A stretch of DNA of 64,000 nucleotides from an uncultured Bartonella sp. (GTDB taxonomy: Bacteria; Pseudomonadota; Alphaproteobacteria; Rhizobiales; Rhizobiaceae). This document shows positions 1 through 9,550 of the stretch, piece after piece. Numbering within the stretch: the first letter of the stretch is position 1; each line of letters starts with the position of its first letter. Position numbers and translations under genes: made by a program. The notes below the pieces were generated by a model. It saw only the letters and a program-made list of their open reading frames with translations, had not been told where the DNA came from and searched no databases. The DNA lies in NCBI RefSeq assembly GCF_946479275.1, contig NZ_CAMLFE010000001.1, forward strand, positions 372,001 through 436,000, given 5' to 3'.

Positions 1-372
1 CAGACCGCAATAGGCTGCAAGCCTTAAACCGTCCGGTTCATAATCAAGGGTAAAATAACTCACCGCACCGATAGTCATGAAGACGGGGATTAATAAAAAC
101 AGTAATCCTTGTTCGAACTCGAAAGCAAATGACGAATAGGCGTTTAAAAATACATCGCAGAGTTTTTTGTAAAGCCGTTTTAACCCTGTTCTATATGGAT
201 CAATAAATGGTATATCATCCGGCAGACTCACAACATGCGGTTCAAGCGGACTATAAAGCTGCGCAGCAGACTTCGTCTTGATATTTCTGGATTGGCTGAT
301 CAACCCTTGCGCTTTTGATTTGCTTTCTAATGCATTTCTCTGCTTTATAATTCTATCTGTCCCCGTTGGCAT
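1..372 (-). CDS. comEC: ComEC/Rec2-family competence protein, N-terminal part (cut by window edge)
   Basis: An open frame runs from an ATG at 372 down to base 1 without a stop, giving 124 residues. The first 70 residues are basic and hydrophilic. They are followed by a segment with the pattern EFEQGLLFLLIPVFMTIG and then VSYF and DYEPD, which is how the first membrane segment of ComEC proteins reads in Rhizobiales. ComEC forms the inner-membrane channel for single-stranded DNA uptake in transformation. It is divergent from gltX, an arrangement I recall from related genomes. The channel and metallo-lactamase domains lie outside the window, so the call rests on the N-terminus only. Confidence 0.72.
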   Translation of the reverse strand, partial: MPTGTDRIIKQRNALESKSKAQGLISQSRNIKTKSAAQLYSPLEPHVVSLPDDIPFIDPYRTGLKRLYKKLCDVFLNAYSSFAFEFEQGLLFLLIPVFMTIGAVSYFTLDYEPDGLRLAAYCGL

Positions 373-453
373 GGCTAGCGCATGAAACTGAGTCTATGCT
401 AATGGTTCGACGCCATACTGACAATGGAATACTTGTAGAAATCTGGAGACATT

Positions 454-1875
454 ATGTCCACGCCTGTAGTTACACGTTTCGCTCCTTCACCAACCGGTTT
501 TCTCCATATCGGGGGGGCACGTACCGCGCTTTTTAACTGGCTTTATGCCAAACACACCGGCGGTAAAATGTTGCTGCGCATTGAAGACACTGATCGCGAG
601 AGATCAACAAAAGCAGCAGTCGATGCAATCATTGACGGATTAAAATGGTTGGGATTGACATGGGATGGCGACCCTATTTCGCAATTTTCACGTGTTGATC
701 GGCACCGTGAAGTTGCCGAAGAACTCGTCAAAAAAGGTCAGGCCTATTATTGCTATGCAACGCCGGAAGAATTGACTGAAATGCGCGAAAAAGCGCGCGC
801 TGAAGGAAAGCCGCCGCGTTATAACGGTATTTGGCGCGATCGCGACCCTTCCGAAGCTCCAAAAGGTGTCAAACCGGTTATCCGTATCAAAGCCCCGCAG
901 CAGGGAGAAACGGTTGTTCATGACCGTGTCCAAGGGGATGTCCATTTCCCGAATAAAGATCTGGACGATTTTATTATTCTCCGTTCGGATGGAACCCCCA
1001 CTTATATGCTTGCCGTTGTCGTCGATGATCATGACATGGGAGTAACACATGTTATTCGTGGCGATGACCACTTGACCAATGCAGCGCGCCAAACAATCCT
1101 TTTCAAGGCTATGGGCTGGGATGTTCCGGTTATGGCCCATATTCCACTTATCCACGGTGCAGACGGTGCAAAACTTTCCAAGCGCCACGGTGCTCTTGGC
1201 GTTGATGCCTATCGGGCTATGGGATATTTGCCAATTGCATTGCGGAATTATCTTGTCCGTCTCGGCTGGAGCCATGGCGACGACGAGATCATGTCAACTA
1301 AAGATATGATTTCGTGGTTTGATATCGACGACATTAATAAAGGTGCAGCTCGGTTTGATTTTAAAAAGCTTGAAGCGATCAATGGTCAATATATGCGCAT
1401 GAGCGATGATCAAGAGCTTTTTGATGCCGCAATCTCCATTCTGCCTGAAATTGAAGGTGGCAAAGAGCTTTTAGCAAAACTTGATGAAAAAAATCGTGCC
1501 GAATTCCTGAAGGCAATGCCGGAGCTTAAAGAGCGCGCAAAAACTCTTGTCGAACTTATTGATAATGCAGCATTCATTTTTGCCGAACGGCCATTGAAGC
1601 TTGATGAAAAGGCCTCAAACCTGTTGAATGAAGACGGTAAGGCCGTTTTAAAAGCTCTGTATCCGGTTCTTGAAAATTGTATCGATTGGAACAAGGAACA
1701 GCTTGATAAAATCATCAGACATTATGCCGAAGACGCCCAATTGAAGCTCGGAAAAGTTGCCCAGCCATTGCGCGCAGCATTAACAGGCAGAGCAGTTTCG
1801 CCCGGTGTTTTTGATGTTCTTGTTATTCTCGGACGAGAAGAGTCGCTCGGCCGCGTTCATGACCAGATTGCTTGA
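454..1875 (+). CDS. gltX: Glutamate--tRNA ligase
   Basis: This cytoplasmic class I aminoacyl-tRNA synthetase charges tRNA-Glu (and possibly tRNA-Gln in organisms using the amidotransferase route) with glutamate. The product is 473 residues, normal for the family. The HIGH-type signature reads HIGG at residues 18-21 and the KMSKS-type loop reads KLSKR at about 239-243. The Rossmann fold lies N-terminal and the helical anticodon-binding domain C-terminal. The ATG at 454 has a GGAGA Shine-Dalgarno sequence a few bases upstream. A strong hairpin terminator follows about 40 bases after the stop, so it is probably transcribed alone. Alphaproteobacteria often carry two GltX copies and only one is visible here. 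Confidence 0.97.
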   Translation: MSTPVVTRFAPSPTGFLHIGGARTALFNWLYAKHTGGKMLLRIEDTDRERSTKAAVDAIIDGLKWLGLTWDGDPISQFSRVDRHREVAEELVKKGQAYYCYATPEELTEMREKARAEGKPPRYNGIWRDRDPSEAPKGVKPVIRIKAPQQGETVVHDRVQGDVHFPNKDLDDFIILRSDGTPTYMLAVVVDDHDMGVTHVIRGDDHLTNAARQTILFKAMGWDVPVMAHIPLIHGADGAKLSKRHGALGVDAYRAMGYLPIALRNYLVRLGWSHGDDEIMSTKDMISWFDIDDINKGAARFDFKKLEAINGQYMRMSDDQELFDAAISILPEIEGGKELLAKLDEKNRAEFLKAMPELKERAKTLVELIDNAAFIFAERPLKLDEKASNLLNEDGKAVLKALYPVLENCIDWNKEQLDKIIRHYAEDAQLKLGKVAQPLRAALTGRAVSPGVFDVLVILGREESLGRVHDQIA

Positions 1876-1916
1876 AAAACGCAACTGAATGAGACTTCCT
1901 GATAGTTTCTATAATG

Positions 1917-1953
1917 TGCCACAGCTTTTCTGAATAAGCTGTGGCATTTTTTA
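1917..1953 (+). terminator. Rho-independent terminator of gltX
   Basis: An 11-bp perfect stem, TGCCACAGCTT (1917-1927) with AAGCTGTGGCA (1936-1946), closes an 8-base loop and is followed by a run of T. It sits 42 bases after the gltX stop codon. Confidence 0.9.
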
Positions 1954-2207
1954 TCAAAAAGTTTGAATGTCAGTGAACATATCACCGCGCCTAGTCATAC
2001 CGTCTGCTTGAATCGCACGAGGCCCATTTGAATCACACAAGATTGACACCGGTAACGTAAAAATACGCAACTTAGACATTGCAAGCCGGCTCTTTTCGGA
2101 TAATCTGGAAAACAACACAGGCATTGGACATGAGCCGCAGTCATTACCTGTAATGCGAACGCGGTACCTCATCGTTTGTGGGGTGGAGGCTCTGAAAGGG
2201 AAGACAC
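1954..2207. other. Spacer between gltX terminator and gltA
   Basis: About 250 bases precede gltA and should hold its promoter. I could not place a convincing -35/-10 pair. An open frame on the minus strand here is unconvincing. A good ribosome binding site (AAGGGAAG) lies just before the gltA ATG. Confidence 0.5.
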
Positions 2208-3500
2208 ATGAAAGATAATAAAGCACATATCACCGTTGATGGTAAAAGCATCGAACTTCCAGTTCGTAAAGGCACTATGGGACCGGATGTCATTGAAATT
2301 GCTCCGCTCTATAAGGAAACCGGAACATTCACTTATGATCCCGGTTTTACATCAACAGCTTCTTGTGAATCCAAAATCACCTATATTGATGGTAATGCAG
2401 GCGTATTGCTGTATCGTGGCTATCCGATAGATCAGCTTGCAGAACAGGGCGATTTCTTGGAAACCTGTTACCTGCTTCTATACGGTGAACTTCCGAGTAA
2501 AAAACAAAAAGAAGATTTTGACCGCACAGTGCGCGAACATACAATGGTTCACGAACAGTTTTCGCGATTCTTTCACGGCTTCCGCCGCGACTCACACCCG
2601 ATGGCTGTGATGGTGGCTTGCCTCGGAGCAATGTCGGCCTTCTATCACGATTCACTTGATATCGCTGATCCCCGTCAAAGAATGATCGCATCAATCCGGT
2701 TGATTTCGAAAGTACCGACTCTCGCCGCTATGGCCTACAAATATTCAATCGGCCAACCCTTTGTTTACCCACGCAACGACTTGGGCTACGCTGCTAATTT
2801 CCTGCAAATGTGCTTTGCTGTTCCTTGCGAGGAATATAAAGTTAATCCGGTGCTGGCACGCGCTATGGATCGTATTTTCATTCTTCATGCCGACCATGAA
2901 CAGAATGCTTCGACATCAACTGTTCGTCTAGCCGGTTCTTCGGGTGCCAACCCGTTTGCTTGTATTGCTGCCGGCGTCGCCTGCCTGTGGGGTCCTGCTC
3001 ACGGCGGTGCTAATGAAGCCTGCTTAAAAATGCTTCAGGAAATTGGTTCGGTTGATAGAATTCCTGACTTTATCGCACGCGCCAAGGATAAAAACGATCC
3101 TTTCCGCCTGATGGGATTTGGTCACCGCGTCTATAAAAATTACGACCCGCGTGCAAAAATCATGCAAAAGACATGTCATGAAGTTTTGACCGAACTTGGT
3201 ATCAAGGACGATCCGCTTCTCGACATCGCTATGGAACTCGAACATATTGCTCTGAACGACGAATATTTCATCGAGAAGAAGCTTTATCCGAATGTTGATT
3301 TCTATTCCGGCATTACATTGAAAGCTCTCGGATTCCCGACCGATATGTTCACAGTTCTGTTTGCCTTGGCACGCTGTGTCGGCTGGGTTGCTCAATGGAA
3401 AGAAATGATTGAGGATCCGGCACAGAAGATCGGCCGTCCGCGTCAGCTCTATACCGGAGCTGCACGCCGTGACTATGTTCCTATCGACAAACGGAAATAA
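2208..3500 (+). CDS. gltA: Citrate synthase
   Basis: The enzyme condenses oxaloacetate with acetyl-CoA to citrate, the entry step of the TCA cycle. At 430 residues it has the length of the hexameric Gram-negative type. Catalytic regions are visible: HADHEQNAS near residue 227, [11 protein letters not shown] with the catalytic His near 265, [13 protein letters not shown] near 304, and NVDFYSG carrying the catalytic Asp near 363. The ATG at 2208 has AAGGGAAG seven bases upstream. It stands between two terminators and so forms its own transcription unit. This gene is the usual Bartonella typing marker. In many Rhizobiales the lpx/bamA region follows gltA; here an unrelated SDR follows. Confidence 0.97.
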   Translation: MKDNKAHITVDGKSIELPVRKGTMGPDVIEIAPLYKETGTFTYDPGFTSTASCESKITYIDGNAGVLLYRGYPIDQLAEQGDFLETCYLLLYGELPSKKQKEDFDRTVREHTMVHEQFSRFFHGFRRDSHPMAVMVACLGAMSAFYHDSLDIADPRQRMIASIRLISKVPTLAAMAYKYSIGQPFVYPRNDLGYAANFLQMCFAVPCEEYKVNPVLARAMDRIFILHADHEQNASTSTVRLAGSSGANPFACIAAGVACLWGPAHGGANEACLKMLQEIGSVDRIPDFIARAKDKNDPFRLMGFGHRVYKNYDPRAKIMQKTCHEVLTELGIKDDPLLDIAMELEHIALNDEYFIEKKLYPNVDFYSGITLKALGFPTDMFTVLFALARCVGWVAQWKEMIEDPAQKIGRPRQLYTGAARRDYVPIDKRK

Positions 3501-3541
3501 TTTGCTTCGGAAATATTCAATTTCTTGAAAGACAAAATTAT

Positions 3542-3577
3542 AACCCCGCCACAACATTTTGTGACGGGGTTATTTTT
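3542..3577 (+). terminator. Rho-independent terminator of gltA
   Basis: A 13-bp stem with one mismatch, AACCCCGCCACAA (3542-3554) against TTGTGACGGGGTT (3559-3571), has a CATT loop and a T-rich tail. It lies 42 bases after the gltA stop. Confidence 0.9.
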
Positions 3578-3805
3578 AATTCAAACATTACGTTAGAGAC
3601 CAAGACAGCGTCGTTAAAAAAGTTGGCTACCTAGTGTCTTAGACGAATTCCATAAATTCACTCAACTCTGCTAACCGACATTCGCCGCCGGTCAGATGCC
3701 GCTCACAACCGGCATAAGACGCATCTTCAGCCGGTTGCCTGCATTCGCGTAGCGTTAGCGACTGCCCATATAGTCTGGTTGGGCAATGGCATGATTTAAC
3801 GCACT
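3578..3805. other. Intergenic region between convergent gltA and SDR gene
   Basis: No gene is visible. The segment 3655-3795 is richer in GC than most spacers and contains short complementary pairs such as TGCCCA (3764-3769) and TGGGCA, which could fold as the end of the minus-strand SDR transcript, but there is no clean T-tract. Confidence 0.4.
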
Positions 3806-4573
3806 TTATTGGGCAGTATAGCCGCCATCAATAACCAATTCCGAACCGGTGACAAAACCGGATTCATCGGAAGCGAGATAAAGAATACCATAAGCAATAT
3901 CATCAGGCGTACCCAATTTTCCGATCGGGTGAAGAGCAGTCAAGGCTGCTTTTCTTTCCTCAACGTCGCCACTTTCTTTGGCATTTTCTTCTACCATCGG
4001 CGTCCAGATATAACCCGGATGGACGGAATTGACGCGTATGCCGTAACCAGACTTTGCGCAATGCAATGCAGCAGACTTCGTGAAAAGGCGAACCCCGCCC
4101 TTACTTGCGTTATAGGCAGCAAGCGTTGGATCCCCAACCAAGCCTTCGATCGATGACAAATTGATAATCGAACCGCTCTTTTGATTTTTCATCACACGTA
4201 TCGCTTCGCGGGTGCCAAGAAAAACAGCATCAAGGTTGATTGATAGCAGAAAGCGCCATTTTTCCAAAGTTTCGTCTTCAGCAGAAGCCGAATGACCAAC
4301 GCCGGCGTTATTCACCAGAATATCCAGCCGGCCAAAGAGACTGACTGTGTCGTCAACGACTTTTTTCCATTGGTCTTCCTTGGAAACGTCATGTTTCATG
4401 TATTTTGCAGTATCGCCGGATTTATTAATTTCCGCCTCTACTTTTTTGCCTTGCACTTCATCAAGATCAGTCAAAACAACCTTCGCACCTTCTTTGGCTA
4501 GAAGACGTGATGTCGCCTCACCCAAACCTTTTGCACCGCCTGTAACGATTGCAACTTTGTCTTTCACCCGCAT
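3806..4573 (-). CDS. SDR-family NAD(P)-dependent oxidoreductase
   Basis: This is a classical short-chain dehydrogenase of 255 residues. The cofactor loop TGGAKGLG is at 11-18, NNAG at 88-91, the structural Asn near 113, catalytic Ser near 141 and the YxxxK pair at Tyr154/Lys158. The Asp at the end of the second strand (TDLD, about 35-38) suggests NAD(H) preference. Overall it resembles cyclopentanol or 3-hydroxysteroid-type dehydrogenases, but the substrate cannot be read from sequence. The ATG at 4573 has a strong GAGGAGA site eight bases upstream. It is monocistronic, between gltA (convergent) and the helicase gene on the same strand. Confidence 0.88.
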   Translation of the reverse strand: MRVKDKVAIVTGGAKGLGEATSRLLAKEGAKVVLTDLDEVQGKKVEAEINKSGDTAKYMKHDVSKEDQWKKVVDDTVSLFGRLDILVNNAGVGHSASAEDETLEKWRFLLSINLDAVFLGTREAIRVMKNQKSGSIINLSSIEGLVGDPTLAAYNASKGGVRLFTKSAALHCAKSGYGIRVNSVHPGYIWTPMVEENAKESGDVEERKAALTALHPIGKLGTPDDIAYGILYLASDESGFVTGSELVIDGGYTAQ

Positions 4574-4650
4574 AGTAAATTCTCCTCATAGCTACATTGA
4601 AATAGTATTCAATTTTAATCGCAATTATCGAATGTTATCAGAAGAATTGA

Positions 4651-5772
4651 TTATCGTACAATTGTCAATTTTTCGGCTGCACGCGTGATTGCTGTATAAA
4701 GCCAACGTTCGCGCGTATCACGAAAAGCAAAACTTTCGTCAAATAATACAACATTATCCCATTGCGACCCTTGGGCTTTATGAACAGTCAAAGCATAGCC
4801 ATAATCAAAATCATCATAACGGCGCTTCATTTGCCAGGAAATCTCGCTTTCCGGGTCATCAAAAACCGCTTTCAACAATTTGATCTTTGCTACACCGCGA
4901 TCATCATCTTCCGGAGTGACGAGCAAACTAATTCCGGGTTTAACGGTTTCCTTGGATGCAGTCATTACTTTCCACAATGACCCGTTTAACAGGCCCTTTG
5001 CGGGATCATTGCGCAAACAAACAAGTTTATCGCCTGATTGCGGATAGTCAGCCGTAAATCCTTTAAGTTCCCGTAACCTTTTATTATAAAGGCGGCGTGT
5101 TCTGTTGATACCGACGAGAACCTGATCGGCTTCGAGAACCAACTGCTGGTCAACCTGCTTCCGCGTTATGACTTGAGCCGCACCATAGTCGCCATAGTCA
5201 ATATCGCGTCCTTCACGAACATCCATTGCCAGACGGATAATCGGGTTATCCCGTGCCTGACGGTGAATTTCCGTCAAAAGGAAATCCGGTTCATGTTCGG
5301 TAAAAAATCCGCCTCCCGATATTGGCGGCAATTGTCCGGGGTCTCCCAACACAAGAATAGGGGTTCCAAAGCTCATGAGATCACGGCCGAGCTGTTCATC
5401 AACCATCGAGCATTCATCAATGACAACAAGCTTGGCCTGTGCAATCGGACTTTGACGATTGAGTGAAAACATCGGTGCCATCGAAGTTTTACCTGTGTTT
5501 TCGTCGGCAACTTCTTCTTCACCCCTTGGGCGATATATCAAAGAGTGAATAGTTCGCGCATTACTTGCGCCTTTTGAACGCAATACCTGAGCGGCTTTAC
5601 CGGTGAAAGCGGCAAATTGCACCGTACCATCAACGCTTTCGGCAAAATAGCGTGCCAAGGTTGTTTTTCCCGTGCCCGCATAGCCAAACAAACGAAAAAC
5701 CTGAGACTGACCATTTTTAAGCCAATTTGCGACGCTGGTCAGTGCTTTATCTTGCTGTGGTGAAAATTGCAT
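4651..5772 (-). CDS. RecD-like/Dda-type ATP-dependent DNA helicase
   Basis: A superfamily 1 helicase of 373 residues. Motif I (Walker A) is GYAGTGKT at 30-37, motif II VVIDE at 116-120, motif III GDPGQLPP at 143-150, a UvrD_C_2-type motif VHKAQGSQW near 330 and motif VI YTAITRA near 360. Short stand-alone proteins of this type are annotated as AAA-family or RecD-like helicases. No RecB or RecC partner lies nearby, so it is unlikely to be the RecD subunit of RecBCD. A role in replication or repair is inferred from family only. GGATAA precedes the ATG. Confidence 0.88.
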   Translation of the reverse strand: MQFSPQQDKALTSVANWLKNGQSQVFRLFGYAGTGKTTLARYFAESVDGTVQFAAFTGKAAQVLRSKGASNARTIHSLIYRPRGEEEVADENTGKTSMAPMFSLNRQSPIAQAKLVVIDECSMVDEQLGRDLMSFGTPILVLGDPGQLPPISGGGFFTEHEPDFLLTEIHRQARDNPIIRLAMDVREGRDIDYGDYGAAQVITRKQVDQQLVLEADQVLVGINRTRRLYNKRLRELKGFTADYPQSGDKLVCLRNDPAKGLLNGSLWKVMTASKETVKPGISLLVTPEDDDRGVAKIKLLKAVFDDPESEISWQMKRRYDDFDYGYALTVHKAQGSQWDNVVLFDESFAFRDTRERWLYTAITRAAEKLTIVR

Positions 5773-5858
5773 AACTTATCCAAACAGGATTCGACGGTTC
5801 AGAGCAAGTCCATTATAGTCCTTTTAAAAACAGCACCTGTGTTTTTAGGGAGGAAGAT

Positions 5859-6935
5859 ATGTCCTACATCGATTTCTGTCATCATTTCAATCTCGAAATC
5901 CCGCTTATTCAAGCTCCAATGGCAGGAGTTTCAACACCGGAGCTTGCGGCAGAAGTCTGTAACAATGGCGCTATTGGCTCTCTGGGCTTGGGCGCATCCT
6001 CGCCTGATGCTGCATCTCGGGCAATAGAAACATTAAAAAAGGCCACAAGGCGACCTTTTAATATCAATTTTTTTTGCCACAAGCCTGTCAAGCCCGACGA
6101 ACAAATTGACGACGCGTGGCTTCAGAAATTAAGTCCCCTATTCCACAAATTTAACGCCGAGCCACCTCGAACTTTGCGGGAAATCTATAGCAGTTTTTAT
6201 ATGAACGACGAATTGTTCGAGCTCGTTATGAAAGAAAAACCGGCAATTGTGAGTTTCCATTTCGGACTTCCCGAAACCGAAAAAATCTTGGCTATGAAGC
6301 AAGCCGGAATATATCTCATAGCTACAGCAACCAATCTTGATGAAGCTTGGGCTATTGAAAAGGCCGGTTTGGATGCAGTTATCGCCCAAGGATATGAGGC
6401 AGGCGGGCACCGCGGGGCGTTTGATGAAAATTTAACTGACGCATGTCTTTCTCTCAAACAACTTTTAAAGATAATTTTGAAAAATCTTTCTATCCCCGTC
6501 ATAGCAGCCGGGGGATTAATGGACGGTCATGATATTGCAGAATGCATTAAAACGGGTGCAAGTGCTGTGCAAATGGGAACTGCTTTTATAGCCTGTCCCC
6601 AATCACAAGCCGATAAAGGGTATAAACAAACCCTCGCCAGTCAATCTGCATATCATACGGTCATGACACGTGCTTTCTCGGGACGACCAGCGCGTGCACT
6701 TTATAATTCTTTTGTCGATTTTACCCGACATCTGCCGGATAAAGACGTGCCTCCATATCCTTACGCCTACGACGCAGCAAAACAAATTGCCAATCTTGCT
6801 AAAGAAAATGAAGACTTTCAGTTCGGAGCCTATTGGGCAGGGCAAGGTGCCCCCTTTTCCCGACCGATGGACGCAAAGAAATTAATCGCTTGTCTCAGAA
6901 AAGAATTTCTTCAGGCAATGCAATTTGAATCATAA
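5859..6935 (+). CDS. Nitronate monooxygenase (2-nitropropane dioxygenase family)
   Basis: An FMN-dependent TIM-barrel enzyme of 358 residues that oxidises alkyl nitronates to carbonyl compounds. Family hallmarks are QAPMAG (18-23), the GYEAGGHRG loop with the conserved His near residue 184, AAGGLMDG near 216 and GASAVQMGTAF near 233. The ATG at 5859 is preceded by an excellent GGGAGGA site. It is divergent from the helicase and ends at a hairpin shared with the convergent ilvH transcript. The physiological substrate may be the toxin propionate 3-nitronate, or the enzyme may act as a quinone reductase, as members of this family differ. Confidence 0.88.
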   Translation: MSYIDFCHHFNLEIPLIQAPMAGVSTPELAAEVCNNGAIGSLGLGASSPDAASRAIETLKKATRRPFNINFFCHKPVKPDEQIDDAWLQKLSPLFHKFNAEPPRTLREIYSSFYMNDELFELVMKEKPAIVSFHFGLPETEKILAMKQAGIYLIATATNLDEAWAIEKAGLDAVIAQGYEAGGHRGAFDENLTDACLSLKQLLKIILKNLSIPVIAAGGLMDGHDIAECIKTGASAVQMGTAFIACPQSQADKGYKQTLASQSAYHTVMTRAFSGRPARALYNSFVDFTRHLPDKDVPPYPYAYDAAKQIANLAKENEDFQFGAYWAGQGAPFSRPMDAKKLIACLRKEFLQAMQFES

Positions 6936-6950
6936 TGATTTAGTTCATTT

Positions 6951-6986
6951 AAAAAAGGCCTCCACCTTTCCGGTAGCGGCCTTTAA
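6951..6986. terminator. Bidirectional terminator between nitronate monooxygenase and ilvH
   Basis: AAAGGCC (6954-6960) pairs with GGCCTTT (6978-6984), with further pairing of ACC and GGT inside. A-rich sequence on the left supplies the U-tract for the minus-strand ilvBH transcript, and CTTTAAT the weaker tail on the plus strand. Confidence 0.8.
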
Positions 6987-7015
6987 TCCGGTTGACGGTT
7001 GTTAGTTACTCTCCC

Positions 7016-7591
7016 TCACATACCCTCCGGTCCGCGGTTCATTGCCGAAACACCTGTACGACATATTTCGACCAGCCCCAGGGGTTCCATAATCGAGATA
7101 AACTGATCGACCTTGGCGGAACGGCCGGTAATTTCGAAAATAAAATGTTCAACTGTCGCGTCAATCACCTTGGCATGAAAGGCCTCGGCCAAACGCAAAG
7201 CTTCCACGCGATTGGCACCTTCACCCGCTACCTTGATAAGTGCCAATTCCCGCTCGATAGGTCCGTCTTGCCCCTGTTCGCGTGCACGAACAGTCAAATC
7301 GACTACACGATGAACGGGTATGATGCGCTCCAATTGATGACGGATCTGGTTAAGGACCTGCGGTGTTGCGCGTGTCACAACCGTAATACGAGAGAGCTTC
7401 TCCGCGTGTTCTGTTTCCGAAACTGTCAAGCTTTCAATATTATAACCGCGTCCCGAAAACATCCCGATAACGCGGGCAAGCACGCCCGGTTCGTTATCAA
7501 CGAGAACTGCAAGCATATGCGTTTCCATCGGGTCATTATCCGGCTCGATAAAATAAGCCGAGCCAAAACTTAAATTCTGTGCGTTCATCAT
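7016..7591 (-). CDS. ilvH: Acetolactate synthase small (regulatory) subunit
   Basis: Regulatory partner of IlvB that confers valine feedback inhibition and raises activity. The product is 191 residues, somewhat longer than E. coli IlvH through an N-terminal extension of about 24 residues. An N-terminal ACT domain (VDNEPGVLARVIGMFSGRGYN region, about 32-52) is followed by the C-terminal ALS_ss domain. It lies eight bases downstream of ilvB on the same strand, so the two are surely co-transcribed from the attenuated ilv promoter. Translation could also begin at an internal Met near residue 22; the upstream start is kept because related alphaproteobacterial proteins are of this length. Confidence 0.95.
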   Translation of the reverse strand: MMNAQNLSFGSAYFIEPDNDPMETHMLAVLVDNEPGVLARVIGMFSGRGYNIESLTVSETEHAEKLSRITVVTRATPQVLNQIRHQLERIIPVHRVVDLTVRAREQGQDGPIERELALIKVAGEGANRVEALRLAEAFHAKVIDATVEHFIFEITGRSAKVDQFISIMEPLGLVEICRTGVSAMNRGPEGM

Positions 7592-7599
7592 CTTATCCC

Positions 7600-9399
7600 T
7601 TATACGAGCGAGCGACCTTTTGCATCGATAGCATTCTGAATTGATTCATCATTGGCTTCATCAGGAAGAAGCATATCGTTATGTGCCCTACCCGATGGAA
7701 TCATCGGGAAACAATTTTCCTGCTTGGCAACTACACAGTCAAAGAAAACCGGCTTATCACATTCAAGCATTTCTTTGATTTTCCCGTCGAGCTCTTCCGG
7801 TTTTGAACATCTTATACCGGCGGCTCCGTACGCCTCGGCGAGTTTGACAAAATCCGGCATGGCATCTGTGTAGGAATTCGACAGCCTGTTTCCATGGAGA
7901 AGCTGCTGCCACTGACGCACCATTCCCATATAATGGTTGTTCAATATAAACACCTTGACGGGTGTTTTATGTTGCATTGCCGTTGCCAATTCCTGAATGT
8001 TCATCTGAATTGACGCATCGCCTGCAACACAAATAACCAGCGCATCAGGATGCGCAATTTGCACGCCGATCGAAGCTGGAAAGCCATATCCCATCGTCCC
8101 TGATCCACCCGATGTCATGAAATGGCGTGGTTCCTCGAAGCCATAATATTGAGCCGTCCACATCTGGTGTTGGCCAACTTCTGTTGTGATATATGCCTTT
8201 TTGTCTTTTGTCAGTTCATAAAGGCGTTTTATCGCATATTGCGGCATAATAACATCGGATCTGTGCTTATAAGCCAGACAATTACGCGCTCTCCAGCGGT
8301 TAATTTCATCCCACCATGCTTTTCTTGACTCTTTGTCGGGCACCGGCTTTACAGCACGCAAACCGATTACCATATTTTCCAGAACATGTGCGACATCACC
8401 AACAATCGGCACTTCGACCTGCACGGTTTTATTGATTGATGAAGGATCGATATCAATATGAATAATCCTTGCATTTGGTGCAAAAGCATCAAGACGACCG
8501 GTAATACGATCATCAAAACGTGCACCAATTGCCAACATCACATCGCAATCATGCATTGTCATATTGGCTTCATAGGTTCCGTGCATGCCAAGCATGCCAA
8601 GCCAGTTCTTTCCTGATGCAGGATAGGCTCCCAGCCCCATAAGCGTTGATGTAATAGGGAAATCTCCAAGAGCAACAAGCTCACGGAGGAATTTTACAGC
8701 ATCATTTCCTGAAGAAATAACCCCGCCACCGGTATAGATAACTGGCTTCTTCGCCTCAGCGAGCAACGACACGGCATATTCTATCGCTTTTCTGTTTCCA
8801 TCAAGCTGAGGACGATAGCTCTGACGTGGCATAGAACGCGGTGCGGTATAAATTCCCGATGCAAATTGAATATCCTTTGGAATATCAATGAGAACCGGCC
8901 CCGGTCGTCCCGTTTGGGCAATATAGAACGCTTCATGAATGATGCGGGCAAGGTCGTTTACGTCTTTTACCAACCAGTTATGTTTCGTGCACGGGCGGGT
9001 AATACCGACAGTATCGGCTTCCTGAAAACCATCAGTACCGATTAACGTTGTTGGAACCTGTCCCGAAAAACAGACAAGCGGAATAGAATCCATCAACGCA
9101 TCTTGCAATGCCGTAACGGTATTTGTAGCGCCCGGACCGGAAGTCACCAACATAACACCGACTCTACCGGTACTGCGGGCGTAGCCCTCTGCTGCATGAC
9201 CAGCGGCTTGTTCATGGCGAACAAGAATATGTCTGAATGAATTTTGCTGATAAATCTCGTCAAAAATCGGAAGAACGGCTCCGCCCGGATAGCCGAAAAC
9301 ATGCTTGACGCCTTGATCGATAAGCGCTTGCACTACTATTTCCGCACCAGACATTGCTTTTCCATCGAAACTGTCTTTTGGTTTTGGTTCTTCTTTCAT
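7600..9399 (-). CDS. ilvB: Acetolactate synthase large (catalytic) subunit
   Basis: A thiamine diphosphate enzyme that makes 2-acetolactate from pyruvate (valine, leucine) or 2-aceto-2-hydroxybutyrate (isoleucine). At 599 residues it is family length. The N-terminal Pyr domain carries GYPGG (36-40) and the catalytic Glu63 in RHEQAAGH; the C-terminal PP domain carries GDASIQMN with a downstream NNHYMG for diphosphate/Mg binding. AGGAAAA precedes the ATG at 9399. Upstream lie a leader peptide rich in Ile, Leu and Val codons and a terminator, the layout of transcription attenuation. The gene could equally be named ilvI or ilvG. Confidence 0.96.
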   Translation of the reverse strand: MKEEPKPKDSFDGKAMSGAEIVVQALIDQGVKHVFGYPGGAVLPIFDEIYQQNSFRHILVRHEQAAGHAAEGYARSTGRVGVMLVTSGPGATNTVTALQDALMDSIPLVCFSGQVPTTLIGTDGFQEADTVGITRPCTKHNWLVKDVNDLARIIHEAFYIAQTGRPGPVLIDIPKDIQFASGIYTAPRSMPRQSYRPQLDGNRKAIEYAVSLLAEAKKPVIYTGGGVISSGNDAVKFLRELVALGDFPITSTLMGLGAYPASGKNWLGMLGMHGTYEANMTMHDCDVMLAIGARFDDRITGRLDAFAPNARIIHIDIDPSSINKTVQVEVPIVGDVAHVLENMVIGLRAVKPVPDKESRKAWWDEINRWRARNCLAYKHRSDVIMPQYAIKRLYELTKDKKAYITTEVGQHQMWTAQYYGFEEPRHFMTSGGSGTMGYGFPASIGVQIAHPDALVICVAGDASIQMNIQELATAMQHKTPVKVFILNNHYMGMVRQWQQLLHGNRLSNSYTDAMPDFVKLAEAYGAAGIRCSKPEELDGKIKEMLECDKPVFFDCVVAKQENCFPMIPSGRAHNDMLLPDEANDESIQNAIDAKGRSLV

Positions 9400-9432
9400 T
9401 TTTCCTACTCGTCGACTGCATTCAATAAGGTA

Positions 9433-9456
9433 ATAAAAAAGGCCCCCGAGGGAGCC
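9433..9456 (-). terminator. Attenuator terminator of the ilvBH leader
   Basis: On the minus strand GGCTCC-CTCG-GGGGCC (9456 down to 9441) forms a tight GC hairpin followed immediately by TTTTTT. It sits between the leader peptide stop codon and ilvB, about 35 bases before the ilvB ATG, so it can only act within the leader. Confidence 0.85.
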
Positions 9457-9461
9457 TGTTT

Positions 9462-9512
9462 CGCGTATGAGTGGCTATTAGCCGAATGGTTATACCATTT
9501 GCCCCATACGCG
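9462..9512 (-). promoter_or_regulatory. Alternative pairing region of the ilv attenuator
   Basis: An 8-bp perfect inverted repeat, CATACGCG (9505-9512) and CGCGTATG (9462-9469), brackets two small hairpins: ATGGTATAACCAT over the leader stop codon and GGCTAATAGCC just after it. On the minus-strand RNA, AGCC of the second hairpin and GGGGC (9505-9501) could each pair with the GGCTCC arm of the terminator. These are candidate antiterminator pairings that ribosome stalling could select. The pairings were found by eye; no folding energies were computed. Confidence 0.6.
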
Positions 9513-9540
9513 TCCGCACTACTAGAATAATCTGTTTCAT
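9490..9540 (-). CDS. ilv leader peptide (attenuation)
   Basis: A 16-codon frame encodes MKQIILVVRTRMGQMV and stops just before the attenuator structures. Codons 4-8 are Ile, Ile, Leu, Val, Val, the three end products of the pathway, with a further Val as the last codon. Stalling at these codons when branched-chain aminoacyl-tRNAs are scarce would keep the terminator from forming. The peptide itself presumably has no other function. Confidence 0.8.
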   Translation of the reverse strand: MKQIILVVRTRMGQMV

Positions 9541-9550
9541 AGCGGCAACA

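Noticed and set aside
1954-2226. Minus-strand 90-codon frame upstream of gltA
   Set aside because: It overlaps the gltA start and promoter region and resembles no family I know.
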